Origin: Arenimonas sp049195245
Lineage (GTDB): Bacteria; Pseudomonadota; Gammaproteobacteria; Xanthomonadales; Xanthomonadaceae
DNA: 64,000 bases
Reading direction: 5' to 3'
Assembly (NCBI RefSeq): GCF_049195245.1
Contig: NZ_JBMIRR010000027.1
Span: forward strand, 1,178,001 to 1,242,000
Below are positions 20,544-28,948 of this stretch, one piece after another (the first letter of the stretch is position 1; each line of letters opens with the position of its first letter). Both the position numbers and the translations under genes were made by a program. Below the pieces are notes generated by a model, which was given only the letters and a program-made list of their open reading frames with translations, was not told the origin of the DNA and did not search any database.

Positions 20544-21602
20544 TCAGGCCCCGATGGTGAACCAGTTGTTGTAGGCCATGACGGCGGTCACGAAGATCCA
20601 GAAGATCGTGATCGGGATGAACACCTTCCAGCCCAGGCGCATGATCTGGTCGTAGCGGTAGCGCGGGAACGTGGCGCGGAACCACAGGAAGCTGAAGGCG
20701 AAGAAGGCGAACTTGAGCGCCAGCCACCACCAGCCCGGCTCGCCCAGCAGGCCCCAGGAGGCCGGGAACGGCGACAGCCAGCCGCCCATGAACAGGATCG
20801 GCGTGAGCAGGCTGACCAGCATCATGTTGGCGTATTCGGCCAGGAAGAAGATGGCGAAGGCCGAACCGGAGTACTCGACGTGGAAGCCGGCGACGATTTC
20901 CGACTCGCCTTCGGCGACGTCGAAGGGCGCGCGGTTGGTTTCGGCCACGCCGGAGATGAAGTAGATGATGAACAGCGGGAACAGCGGGATGAAGAACCAC
21001 TCCAGCGCGCCCTTGCTGCCGGCCTGTGCGTAGACGATCTCGCTCAGGTTCATGGTGCCGGCCGCGACCAGCACGCCGACCAGGGCGAAGCCCATCGCGA
21101 TCTCGTAGCTGACCACCTGCGCCGCCGAACGCAGCGCGCCCAGGATGGCGTACTTGGAGTTCGAGGCCCAGCCGCCCAGGATGATGCCGTACACGCCCAT
21201 CGAGGTCAGGGCCAGCAGCACCAGCAGGCCGGCGTTGACGTTGGCCAGCACCACGCCGTCGTCGAAGGGGATCACCGCCCAGGCCGCGAACGCCGGCGCC
21301 AGCGCCAGCAGCGGCGCCAGCCGGAACAGCAGCGGGCTGGCCGAACTGGGAATCACCAGCTCCTTGAACAGCATCTTGAACACGTCGGCGAAGGCCTGGA
21401 TGACGCCGATGCCCATGAAGCCGCCGATGAACTGCGGCCCGTGGCGCACGTGCATCCAGCCGATCACCTTGCGCTCGGCCAGGGTGTAGAAGGCCACGCC
21501 GATGGTGATCGGCAGCACGATGACGATGATCTTGACCAGGGTCCAGAGCACCAGGCCCAGGTCGCCGAAGGAGAGGAAGAACTCGCGGATCGCGTCGATC
21601 AT
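20544..21602 (-). CDS. nuoH: NADH-quinone oxidoreductase subunit H
   Basis: 352 aa, eight-helix membrane subunit (ND1 equivalent) that forms the quinone chamber entrance. The conserved AERKVIGWMHVRHGP (about residues 45-60) and AETNRAPFDVAEGESEIVAGFHVEYSG (about 205-230, key acidic residues) are intact. Its stop is followed directly by the next reading frames of the operon; only one base separates it from nuoG. Confidence 0.97.
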   Translation of the reverse strand: MIDAIREFFLSFGDLGLVLWTLVKIIVIVLPITIGVAFYTLAERKVIGWMHVRHGPQFIGGFMGIGVIQAFADVFKMLFKELVIPSSASPLLFRLAPLLALAPAFAAWAVIPFDDGVVLANVNAGLLVLLALTSMGVYGIILGGWASNSKYAILGALRSAAQVVSYEIAMGFALVGVLVAAGTMNLSEIVYAQAGSKGALEWFFIPLFPLFIIYFISGVAETNRAPFDVAEGESEIVAGFHVEYSGSAFAIFFLAEYANMMLVSLLTPILFMGGWLSPFPASWGLLGEPGWWWLALKFAFFAFSFLWFRATFPRYRYDQIMRLGWKVFIPITIFWIFVTAVMAYNNWFTIGA

Positions 21603-21603
21603 C

Positions 21604-23907
21604 TCAGGCCCCCACCACCGCGAGGCGCGCGACCGGCGACATCGGCGCGGTGGCTTCGTAGCCGTTCTCGATCCACACGGCGCCGCGCGGCACGCGCGGG
21701 CTGACGCTCACCGGCAGCGCGGCGCTGCCGACGCCGTCGCCGACCTTGGCGATGCCGCCGTCGGACAGGCCACGGGCCAGCGCTTCTTCCGGGTGCACCA
21801 CCACGCGCGCGCCCAGCGTGAGCGGGTGCGCGTTGAGCGCCGCGGCGCGGCGCAGCACGGCATCGCCGCGGTAGATCGGCGTGCTGGCGATGCGCTCCAG
21901 GCCCGGATCGGCCTTGGCGACCTCGGCCAGGCCAGTCCCGGCCTTCGGAGCGGACGGCGCGAGGCCGGCGCGCAGGCCGTGCAGGTCGGTGAAGTCGAAA
22001 CCGGCCAGTTCCAGCTGGCCGCCCAGCGCACGCAGCACGCGCCAGCCGGCGCGCGCCTCGCCCGGCAGCTTGCCGCCGGCCTGGGTGGCCTGGTCGGTGC
22101 CGTCGAGGTTGGTCAGCGTGGCCTCGATCTCGGGCAGCAGGCCGATGGGCAGGATCACGTGCGCCAGCTTGCGCAGCTCGTCGGAGGCGAAGGCGGCGAA
22201 GGCCACGACCTTGGCGCCGGCCAGGGCCTTGAGCGCCTGGGCGCCGTGCGCGAAGTCGTACTGCGGCTCTATGCCGTACAGCAGGTAGGCCGGCAGCGGC
22301 TTGGCCAGCATGGCGGCGGCGTGCCTGCCCTGCCCCGTCGGGTGCAGGCCGTGGCGCGCCAGGCCGATGGCGTTGGCGCCCTGCGGAATGCGGTTGAGCT
22401 GCGCGCCGGTGGCCTGGGCCAGGGCGCGCGCGGTGGCGCGCAGCCAGGACGCCTGCGCGTGGTTCTCGGCCAGCTCGCCCAGCACGATCACCGCGCTGCC
22501 GGCCTTGGCCAGCGCCTCGGCCATGGCCTGGGCGCCATCGTGGTCCTGCGCGGCGATGACCGAAGGCAGCGTGGCGCCGGCGGCGGCGGCGACCGCGGCG
22601 AAGGCGCCGGGCAGCTGCGAGGGCGCGACGATGCGCTTGCCGGCCAGGGCGAAGGTGGTTTCGAAGTCGACCGGGTTGATGGCGTAGACCTTGGCGCCGC
22701 GCTTGCCGGCCTTGTGCAGGCGCTGGTGCAGCAGCGGCAGCTCGTGGCGCAGGTTGCAGCCCACCAGCAGCACCGCGTCGGCGGTTTCCATCGCCGCCGA
22801 AGCCAGGCCGAACGGCTCGGCGTGGGCGTCGTCGGCGAAGTCGAGCGCCTTCAGGCGGTGGTCCACGTGGCCGGTGCCCAGGCCACGCGCGATGGAAGCC
22901 AGCAGCGCGCCTTCCTCATTGGACGTGGCCGGGTGCGCCAGCACGCCCAGCGATTCACCGGCCTCGCGCAGCAGCTTGGCGGCGAGCGGCAGCGCCTCGT
23001 CCCAGCTGGCTTCGCGCCAGGCGTCGCCTTCGCGCAGCAGCGGACGGGTGGCGCGGTCGGCCGCGGCCAGGCCCTGGTGCGAGTAGCGGTCGCGGTCGGA
23101 CAGCCAGCATTCGTTCACGGCTTCGTTGTCGCGCGGCACGGTGCGCAGCACGTCGCCGCGGCGCGCGTGCAGGTAGAGGTTGGAGCCCAGCGCATCGTGG
23201 TAGCCGATGCTTTCGCGGGCCACCAGCTCCCAGGCGCGGGCGCGGAAGCGGAACACCTTGTTGGTCAGCGCGCCGACCGGGCAGACGTCGATGACGTTGC
23301 CCGACAGCTCGGTCATCAGCGGCTTGCCGTCGTAGGTGCCGATCTGCAGGTTCTCGCCGCGGCTCATGCCGCCCAGCTCGTAGGTGCCGGCGATGTCGGC
23401 GGTGAAGCGGATGCAGCGCGTGCACTGGATGCAGCGCGTCATGTCGGTGGCCACCAGTGGGCCCAGGTCCTCGTCGGCGACCACGCGCTTGCGGTCCACG
23501 TAGCGCGACACCGAGCGGCCGTAGCCCATCGACACGTCCTGCAGCTCGCATTCGCCGCCCTGGTCGCAGATCGGGCAGTCCAGCGGGTGGTTGATCAGCA
23601 GGAACTCCATGACGTTGCGCTGCGCGTCGAGCGCGCGCTTGGTCTGGGTGGTGACCTTCATGCCTTCCATCACCGGCGTGGCGCAGGCCGGGGCCGGCTT
23701 GGGCATCTTCTCCACGTCCACCAGGCACATGCGGCAGTTGGCGGCGATCGGCAGCTTCTCGTGGTAGCAGAAGCGCGGCACGGCGATGCCGGCCTTGTCG
23801 GCGGCCTGGATGATCATCGAGCCCTTGGGCGCGGTCATCGCGACGCCATTGATCTCGATGTTCACCACGTCGGGCGCGGTGGCGGGGGCGGTGGGGACGG
23901 CGCTCAT
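21604..23907 (-). CDS. nuoG: NADH-quinone oxidoreductase subunit G
   Basis: 767 aa, peripheral-arm subunit with an N-terminal 2Fe-2S ferredoxin domain (cysteines in RFCYHEKLPIAANCRMCLVD), a CPICDQGGECELQ motif with the His-ligated N5 region, a CIQCTRCIRF 4Fe-4S motif and VCPVGALTNKVF, then a molybdopterin-oxidoreductase-like domain without an obvious cofactor site. Shorter than the E. coli protein (908 aa) but typical of the compact form. Overlaps nuoF by four bases. Confidence 0.96.
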   Translation of the reverse strand: MSAVPTAPATAPDVVNIEINGVAMTAPKGSMIIQAADKAGIAVPRFCYHEKLPIAANCRMCLVDVEKMPKPAPACATPVMEGMKVTTQTKRALDAQRNVMEFLLINHPLDCPICDQGGECELQDVSMGYGRSVSRYVDRKRVVADEDLGPLVATDMTRCIQCTRCIRFTADIAGTYELGGMSRGENLQIGTYDGKPLMTELSGNVIDVCPVGALTNKVFRFRARAWELVARESIGYHDALGSNLYLHARRGDVLRTVPRDNEAVNECWLSDRDRYSHQGLAAADRATRPLLREGDAWREASWDEALPLAAKLLREAGESLGVLAHPATSNEEGALLASIARGLGTGHVDHRLKALDFADDAHAEPFGLASAAMETADAVLLVGCNLRHELPLLHQRLHKAGKRGAKVYAINPVDFETTFALAGKRIVAPSQLPGAFAAVAAAAGATLPSVIAAQDHDGAQAMAEALAKAGSAVIVLGELAENHAQASWLRATARALAQATGAQLNRIPQGANAIGLARHGLHPTGQGRHAAAMLAKPLPAYLLYGIEPQYDFAHGAQALKALAGAKVVAFAAFASDELRKLAHVILPIGLLPEIEATLTNLDGTDQATQAGGKLPGEARAGWRVLRALGGQLELAGFDFTDLHGLRAGLAPSAPKAGTGLAEVAKADPGLERIASTPIYRGDAVLRRAAALNAHPLTLGARVVVHPEEALARGLSDGGIAKVGDGVGSAALPVSVSPRVPRGAVWIENGYEATAPMSPVARLAVVGA

Positions 23908-25286
23908 GCGGCTTCCTCGGCGGCGACGACCAGCGTGCCGGCGGCCTGGTCATCGACGTAGAAACGCTTGTTGACGATGGCGTATTCGAATTCGTGCCAG
24001 TAGTGGCGCAGGAAACCCTGCACCGGCCAGGCGGCGGCCTCGCCGAAGGCGCAGATGGTGTGGCCCTCGATCTGGCCGGCGGCGCCCTTGAGCATGTGCA
24101 GGTCTTCCATGGTCGCCTTGCCTTCGGCGATGCGGGTCAGCACGCGGTACATCCAGCCGGTGCCCTCGCGGCACGGGGTGCACTGGCCGCAGGACTCGGC
24201 GTAGTAGAAGCGCGCGATGCGCTGGCAGGCACGCACCATGCAGGTGGTCTCGTCCATCACGATCACGGCGCCCGAGCCCAGGCCGGAACCGGCCTTCTGG
24301 ATCGAGTCGTAGTCCATCGTGCAGGCCATCATGGTGTCGGCCGGCAGCACCGGCATGGACGAGCCACCCGGGATCACGGCCTTGAGCTTGCGGCCGCCCT
24401 TCACGCCGCCGGCCAGGGCCAGCAGGTCGGCGAACGGCGTGCCCAGGCGGATCTCGAAGTTGCCCGGGTTCTCGACGTGGCCGGAAACCGAGAAGATCTT
24501 CGGGCCGCCGTTGTTGGGCTTGCCCAGGTTGAGGAACCACTCGGCGCCGTTGCGGATGATCGCCGGCACAGAAGCGTAGGTCTCGGTGTTGTTGATGGTG
24601 GTCGGGCGGCCGAACAGGCCGTAGTTGGCCGGGAACGGCGGCTTGTAGCGCGGCTGGCCCTTCTTGCCTTCCAGCGACTCCATCATCGCGGTCTCTTCGC
24701 CGCAGATGTAGGCGCCCGCGCCCAGCGCGGCGTACATGTCCACGTCCACGCCCGAGCCCAGGATGTCCTTGCCCAGCCAGCCGTTGGCATAGGCTTCCTT
24801 CAGCGCTTCCTCGAAGTGCTCGAAGGGTTCGTGGTGGAACTCGCCGCGCAGGTAGTTGTAGGCCACGCTGCAGCCGGTGGCGTAGCAGGCGATGGCCATG
24901 CCCTCGATTACCGCGTGCGGGTTGTAGCGCAGGATGTCGCGGTCCTTGCAGGTGCCCGGCTCGGACTCGTCCGAATTGCACAGGATGTACTTCTGGCCCG
25001 GCGCGCTGCGCGGCATGAAGCTCCACTTCAGGCCCGTCGGGAAGCCGGCGCCGCCGCGGCCGCGCAGGCCCGACTGCTTGACCATGTCCACCACGGCGGC
25101 CGGATCGGTCTTCTCGGTCAGGATCTTGCGCCAGGCGGCATAGCCGCCGGTCTTGAGGTAGTTCTCGTAGGACCAGGGCTTGTCGAAGTGCAGCGTGGTG
25201 TAGACCACGCTGTGCTCCTGCGGCGCGGGGCCGACGGGACCGGTGGGCTCGGAGTAGTGGGAATGGTGCGCCATGGTCTTGCTCAC
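23904..25286 (-). CDS. nuoF: NADH-quinone oxidoreductase subunit F
   Basis: 460 aa, NADH- and FMN-binding subunit. The glycine-rich GLRGRGGAGFPTG (about residue 72) binds FMN/NADH, and SCGQCTPCREGTGWM (about 365) holds three of the four ligands of 4Fe-4S cluster N3. The GTG at 25286 overlaps the nuoE stop (GTGA); an ATG four codons later (25274) is an alternative. Confidence 0.97.
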   Translation of the reverse strand: MSKTMAHHSHYSEPTGPVGPAPQEHSVVYTTLHFDKPWSYENYLKTGGYAAWRKILTEKTDPAAVVDMVKQSGLRGRGGAGFPTGLKWSFMPRSAPGQKYILCNSDESEPGTCKDRDILRYNPHAVIEGMAIACYATGCSVAYNYLRGEFHHEPFEHFEEALKEAYANGWLGKDILGSGVDVDMYAALGAGAYICGEETAMMESLEGKKGQPRYKPPFPANYGLFGRPTTINNTETYASVPAIIRNGAEWFLNLGKPNNGGPKIFSVSGHVENPGNFEIRLGTPFADLLALAGGVKGGRKLKAVIPGGSSMPVLPADTMMACTMDYDSIQKAGSGLGSGAVIVMDETTCMVRACQRIARFYYAESCGQCTPCREGTGWMYRVLTRIAEGKATMEDLHMLKGAAGQIEGHTICAFGEAAAWPVQGFLRHYWHEFEYAIVNKRFYVDDQAAGTLVVAAEEAA

Positions 25287-25810
25287 TCCAGTCCGTCGAG
25301 CAGCGCATCCACTTTTTCAGTGGTGAGCTTCTCGTGGTAATGACCGTCCACCACCATCATCGGCGCGCCGGCGCAGGCGGCCAGGCACTCTTCCTCGACC
25401 TTCAGGAAGATGCGGCCGTCGGCGGTGCTTTCGCCGTGGCGGATGCCGAGCTTGCGCTCGCAGTGGCGCACGATGTCTTCGCCGCCGTTGAGCCAGCAGC
25501 TGATGTTGGTGCAGATGGCGACCTTGTGGCGGCCAACCGGCGCCAGGTCGAACATCGAATAGAAGGTGGCCACTTCATAGGCCCACACCGGCGGCAGGCC
25601 CAGGTACTTGGCGGTGGCGGCGATGATCTCGTCGCTCAGCCAGCCGCCGTTCTGGTCCTGCGCCGCCATCAGGCCCTGGATCACGGCCGAACGCTTGCGG
25701 TCGGCAGGGAATTTCGACACCCAGTGGTCGATGTGCGCGCGCGTGGCGTCCGACAGCGCGACCATCGGGTCGACGTGCTGGCAGGCGGCGAAGTTTCCTG
25801 TGGCTTTCAT
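25283..25810 (-). CDS. nuoE: NADH-quinone oxidoreductase subunit E
   Basis: 175 aa, thioredoxin-like subunit carrying the 2Fe-2S cluster N1a. Ligand cysteines are in CTNISCWLNG and EECLAACAGAP, the usual C-x4-C plus C-x3-C pattern. The preceding helical region (about 20-80) docks on NuoF. Overlaps nuoF by four bases and lies 14 bases after nuoD. Confidence 0.97.
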   Translation of the reverse strand: MKATGNFAACQHVDPMVALSDATRAHIDHWVSKFPADRKRSAVIQGLMAAQDQNGGWLSDEIIAATAKYLGLPPVWAYEVATFYSMFDLAPVGRHKVAICTNISCWLNGGEDIVRHCERKLGIRHGESTADGRIFLKVEEECLAACAGAPMMVVDGHYHEKLTTEKVDALLDGLE

Positions 25811-25824
25811 CGGTCAGTGGATCC

Positions 25825-27081
25825 TTAGCGATCGATTTCGCCGAAGACGATGTCGTAGGTGCCGATCATCGCGACGACGTCCGGCAGCATGTGCCCGCGC
25901 ACGATGGTGTCCATGGACGAGAGGTGGGCGAAACCCGGGGCGCGCAGCTTGAGCCGGAACGGCTTGTTGGCGCCGTCGGAGACGATGTAGGCGCCGAACT
26001 CGCCCTTGGGCGCTTCCACCGCGGCATAAGCCTCGCCGGCGGGCGTGCAGTAGCCCTCGGTGAATAGCTTGAAGTGGTGAATCAGCGCTTCCATGTCGTC
26101 CTTCATTTCCGCGCGGCTGGGCGGCGCGACCTTGAAGTTCTTCACCATCACCGGGCCCGGGTTGGCACGCAGCCAGGCCACGCACTGCTTGATGATGCGG
26201 TTGGACTGGCGCATTTCCTCGACGCGGACCAGGTAGCGGTCGTAGCAGTCGCCCTGCACGCCCACCGGGATGTCGAAATCGACCTGGTCGTAGGCGGCGT
26301 AGGGCTGCTTCTTGCGCAGGTCCCAGGCCAGGCCCGAGCCGCGCAGCATCGGGCCGGTCATGCCCCAGGCCAGGGCCATTTCCGGCGGCACCACGCCGAT
26401 GCCGACCGTGCGCTGCTTCCAGATGCGGTTGTCGGTAAGCAGGGTCTCGTACTCGTCCACGCGGCGCGGGAAGTCGTCGGTGAAGGCGTCCAGGAAGTCG
26501 AGCAGCGAACCCTCGCGCCATTCGTTGGCGCGCTTGAGGTCGGCGCCCTTGCGCCAGGGCGACTCGCGGTACTTGGGCATCGTATCGGGCAGGTCGCGGG
26601 CGACGCCGCCGGGACGGTAGTAGGTGGCGTGCATGCGCGCACCCGACACCGCCTCGTAGCAGTCCATCAGCTCTTCGCGCTCGCGGAAGGCGTACAGGAA
26701 CACCGCCATCGCACCCAGGTCCAGGCCGTTGGAGCCGATCCACATCAGGTGGTTGAGGATGCGGGTGATCTCGTCGTACATCGTGCGGATGTACTGCGCG
26801 CGCACCGGCGCCTGCACGCCCAGTAGCTTCTCGATGGCCAGCACGTAGGCGTGCTCGTTGCACATCATGGACACATAGTCGAGCCGGTCCATGTAGCCGA
26901 TGGACTGGTTGTAGGGCTTGGACTCGGCCAGCTTCTCGGTGCCCCGGTGCAGCAGGCCCACGTGCGGGTCGGCGCGCTGCACGACTTCGCCGTCCATCTC
27001 CAGCACCAGGCGCAGCACGCCGTGCGCGGCCGGATGCTGGGGGCCGAAGTTGAGGGTGTAGTTGCGGATTTCCTGGGTCAT
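25825..27081 (-). CDS. nuoD: NADH-quinone oxidoreductase subunit D
   Basis: 418 aa from ATG at 27081 (MTQEIRNYTLNFGPQHPAAH). 49-kDa-type subunit, related to the large subunit of NiFe hydrogenases but without metal ligands; with NuoB it forms the quinone-binding site. The segment FGPQHPAAHGVLRL (about 13-26) and the C-terminal IVFGEIDR are diagnostic. The start overlaps the nuoC stop as ATGA. A much longer open frame upstream runs antisense-free through nuoC but has no matching homology and is rejected. Confidence 0.97.
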   Translation of the reverse strand: MTQEIRNYTLNFGPQHPAAHGVLRLVLEMDGEVVQRADPHVGLLHRGTEKLAESKPYNQSIGYMDRLDYVSMMCNEHAYVLAIEKLLGVQAPVRAQYIRTMYDEITRILNHLMWIGSNGLDLGAMAVFLYAFREREELMDCYEAVSGARMHATYYRPGGVARDLPDTMPKYRESPWRKGADLKRANEWREGSLLDFLDAFTDDFPRRVDEYETLLTDNRIWKQRTVGIGVVPPEMALAWGMTGPMLRGSGLAWDLRKKQPYAAYDQVDFDIPVGVQGDCYDRYLVRVEEMRQSNRIIKQCVAWLRANPGPVMVKNFKVAPPSRAEMKDDMEALIHHFKLFTEGYCTPAGEAYAAVEAPKGEFGAYIVSDGANKPFRLKLRAPGFAHLSSMDTIVRGHMLPDVVAMIGTYDIVFGEIDR

Positions 27082-27809
27082 GGGGTGGCCGGGTCCTTGC
27101 GCGGGTGCTCGGTGGCGGCCTGTTCCCAGCGCGAGTCCTCGCGCACCACGCGCGGCACGCCCACGCGCGGGTCGATGCTGACCGGCTCGTACACCACGCG
27201 CTTGCGTTCGGCGTCGTAGCGGACCTCGACGTTGCCGGTGAGCGGGAAGTCCTTGCGGAACGGGTGGCCCACGAAGCCGTAGTCGGTGAGGATGCGGCGC
27301 AGGTCCGGGTGGCCTTCGAAGAGGATGCCGAACAGGTCGAAGCACTCGCGCTCGAACCAGTTTGCTACGGGAAATACATCAACAAGCGACGCGACGACAG
27401 GCAAACTATTGTCCGAGGCAAAACAACGGAGCCTCACGCGCCGGTTGTGCTTGACCGAAAGCAGGTGCGCGACCACCGCGAAGCGGCGCTCCGGACCGTT
27501 GCCGCGCGGGCGGTCGGCCCAGTTGAAGCGGCCCGGGCCGGCGCCTTCGACGCCGCGCGAGAAGCCTTCCGAGGAGACGTCGGTGGTGTCCCACTCGTCC
27601 TCGCCGTAGCCCAGGAAGTCGACGCCGCACAGGTCGATCAGCGACTCGAAGTGCAGGTCGGCGTCGTCCCGCAGCAGGCGTGCGCCCTCGAGCCAGCCTT
27701 CGGGCGTGAGCTCGACCGTGGTCTCGCCCAGCGCTTCGCGCACCGAGACGACGCGGTCCTGCAGGCGCGCCCGGAGGCGCTCGGTGAAGCTCGTCGTCGG
27801 TTCGACCAT
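27078..27809 (-). CDS. nuoC: NADH-quinone oxidoreductase subunit C
   Basis: 243 aa, 30-kDa-type subunit of the peripheral arm. Conserved signature NWFERECFDLFGILFEGHPD (about 150-169), then RRILTDYGFVGHPFRKDFPL. An insertion (about 70-105) matches that of Xanthomonas NuoC as I remember it. The protein reads normally, but codons for residues 128-149 (27363-27428) are unlike the rest: 13 of 22 end in A or T where the flanks use almost only G/C. See the separate feature. Overlaps nuoD by four bases. Confidence 0.97.
   Translation of the reverse strand: MVEPTTSFTERLRARLQDRVVSVREALGETTVELTPEGWLEGARLLRDDADLHFESLIDLCGVDFLGYGEDEWDTTDVSSEGFSRGVEGAGPGRFNWADRPRGNGPERRFAVVAHLLSVKHNRRVRLRCFASDNSLPVVASLVDVFPVANWFERECFDLFGILFEGHPDLRRILTDYGFVGHPFRKDFPLTGNVEVRYDAERKRVVYEPVSIDPRVGVPRVVREDSRWEQAATEHPRKDPATP
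27363..27428 (-). other. Low-GC, atypical-codon patch inside nuoC
   Basis: Codons for NuoC residues 128-149 include CGT, TGT, TTT, AAT, AGT, CCT, CTT, GTT, GAT, GTA, TTT, GTA and GCA, while the coding on both sides is nearly all G/C-ending. The encoded residues are ordinary for the family. A possible pairing GTTTGC / GCAAAC (27403-27408 with 27361-27366) and GAGGC / GCCTC (27429-27433 with 27413-27417) could give small RNA stem-loops. This is a visible fact; its meaning is unknown. Confidence 0.7.
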
Positions 27810-27825
27810 GGCGGCGGCGGGGTCC

Positions 27826-28380
27826 TTAGCGGGCGATGGTGTTGGTGCGGCGGATCTTCTTCTGCAGCTGCAGGATCCCGTAGATCAGCGCCTCGGCGGT
27901 CGGCGGGCAGCCGGGCACGTAGATGTCCACCGGCACCACGCGATCGCAGCCGCGCACCACCGAATACGAATAGTGGTAATAGCCGCCGCCGTTGGCGCAG
28001 CTGCCCATCGAGATCACCCACTTCGGATCGGGCATCTGGTCGTAGACCTTGCGCAGCGCCGGGGCCATCTTGTTGACCAGGGTGCCGGCCACGATCATCA
28101 CGTCGGACTGGCGCGGCGAGGGGCGGAAGATCACGCCGTAGCGGTCCAGGTCCAGGCGCGAGGCGCCGGCGTGCATCATCTCGACCGCGCAGCAGGCCAG
28201 GCCGAAGGTCATCGGCCACATCGAGCCGGTGCGGGCCCAGTTCACCAGGGTGTCCACGCTGGTGGTGACGAAGCCGCGCTCGAGCAGCGGGTTGTCGCCT
28301 TCGGGGCGAAGGATGTCGTCCACCGAGCCGATCGGCTCGGGGTTGTTCATCACGCGCGCGATCGCCGAGGTCACTCCCAT
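27826..28380 (-). CDS. nuoB: NADH-quinone oxidoreductase subunit B
   Basis: 184 aa from ATG at 28380. Carries the terminal 4Fe-4S cluster N2 that reduces quinone. Ligands are the adjacent cysteines of GLACCAVEMM (Cys63, Cys64), Cys128 of GSCANGGG and Cys158 of VPGCPPTAEALIYG. The start overlaps the end of nuoA by ten bases, which fixes it against longer in-frame extensions. Precedes nuoC by 16 bases. Confidence 0.97.
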   Translation of the reverse strand: MGVTSAIARVMNNPEPIGSVDDILRPEGDNPLLERGFVTTSVDTLVNWARTGSMWPMTFGLACCAVEMMHAGASRLDLDRYGVIFRPSPRQSDVMIVAGTLVNKMAPALRKVYDQMPDPKWVISMGSCANGGGYYHYSYSVVRGCDRVVPVDIYVPGCPPTAEALIYGILQLQKKIRRTNTIAR

Positions 28381-28727
28381 TCCAGGGCTCCCTTCTTCCA
28401 GACGTAGATGAAGCCCAGCACCAGCAGGCCGATGAAGATGCCCATCTCGGTGAGGCCGACGATGCCGAGGTTGCGGAAATTGACCGCCCACGGGAAAACG
28501 AAGGCGATTTCCAGGTCGAAGATGATGAACTGGATGGCGATGAGGTAGTAGCGCACGTCGAACTGCATGCGCGCGTCCTCGAAGGCCTCGAAGCCGCATT
28601 CGTAGGGAGAGAGTTTTTCGCTGGTGGGCCGCTTGGGGCCCAGGGCCCAGCCCATCACCAACAGGACGATGCCCAGGCCGGTGGACACGAACAGGAACAG
28701 CAGGATCGGCAGATATTCGCCCAGCAC
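28371..28727 (-). CDS. nuoA: NADH-quinone oxidoreductase subunit A
   Basis: 118 aa from GTG at 28727 (MLGEYLPILLFLFVS), with TGAGGAAG about eight bases upstream. Three transmembrane helices (ND3 equivalent). The loop SPYECGFEAFEDARMQFDVR holds the conserved cysteine of the quinone-site loop. First gene of the nuo operon, starting 82 bases after tRNA-Leu. Confidence 0.96.
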   Translation of the reverse strand: MLGEYLPILLFLFVSTGLGIVLLVMGWALGPKRPTSEKLSPYECGFEAFEDARMQFDVRYYLIAIQFIIFDLEIAFVFPWAVNFRNLGIVGLTEMGIFIGLLVLGFIYVWKKGALEWE

Positions 28728-28808
28728 GCGCGCTTCCTCACCCTTGCGCCCGTGGGCGCGTTCGTGCCGCCGCTCCAGCTTCGCCGGGCGGCAGCCCGTA
28801 CAACAAGT

Positions 28809-28893
28809 TGGTGCCCGAGGGGGGACTCGAACCCCCACGACTTACGTCGCTACCACCTCAAGGTAGTGCGTCTACCAATTCCGCCACCCGGGC
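28809..28893 (-). tRNA. tRNA-Leu (anticodon GAG)
   Basis: 85-nt class II tRNA on the minus strand with encoded CCA. Acceptor stem GCCCGGG pairs with the 3' strand by its complement with a U-rich-free match; D-arm GTGGCGGAATTGG; anticodon loop TTGAGGT giving GAG (reads CUC and CUU); long variable arm; T-loop TTCGAGT. It lies between secG and nuoA, both on the same strand, as part of a secG-tRNA-Leu arrangement familiar from Pseudomonas. Confidence 0.95.
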
Positions 28894-28900
28894 AGGTGTG

Positions 28901-28928
28901 CCTCGTTTCCGGAAGCCCGGAAAGGAGG
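28901..28928 (-). terminator. Hairpin between secG and tRNA-Leu
   Basis: Stem TTTCCGG / CCGGAAA (28906-28912 with 28917-28923), loop AAGC, extended outward by CCTC / GAGG across one mismatch. There is no T-run. It could end the secG transcript weakly or act as a processing signal ahead of the tRNA. Confidence 0.4.
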
Positions 28929-28934
28929 CGTCAA

Positions 28935-28943
28935 ATTGTACCA
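28935..28943 (-). promoter_or_regulatory. Possible extended -10 for tRNA-Leu / nuo
   Basis: On the minus strand TGGTACAAT reads as an extended -10 (TG-N-TACAAT is not perfectly spaced; the TG abuts). No convincing -35 is seen. It overlaps the 3' end of secG and lies about 42 bases upstream of the tRNA. Weak evidence. Confidence 0.3.
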
Positions 28944-28948
28944 GCCGA

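Noticed and set aside
25825..27345. N-terminal extension of nuoD starting at 27345.
   Set aside because: It would run through the end of nuoC in another frame. The 418-aa protein from 27081 begins exactly at the conserved NuoD N-terminus and overlaps the nuoC stop by ATGA.
27363..27428. Possible internal promoter or mobile-element remnant in the nuoC low-GC patch.
   Set aside because: No -35/-10 pair with good spacing could be matched (best -35-like TTGCCT has no acceptable -10), there are no direct or inverted terminal repeats, and the frame is intact. Left as an unexplained patch instead.
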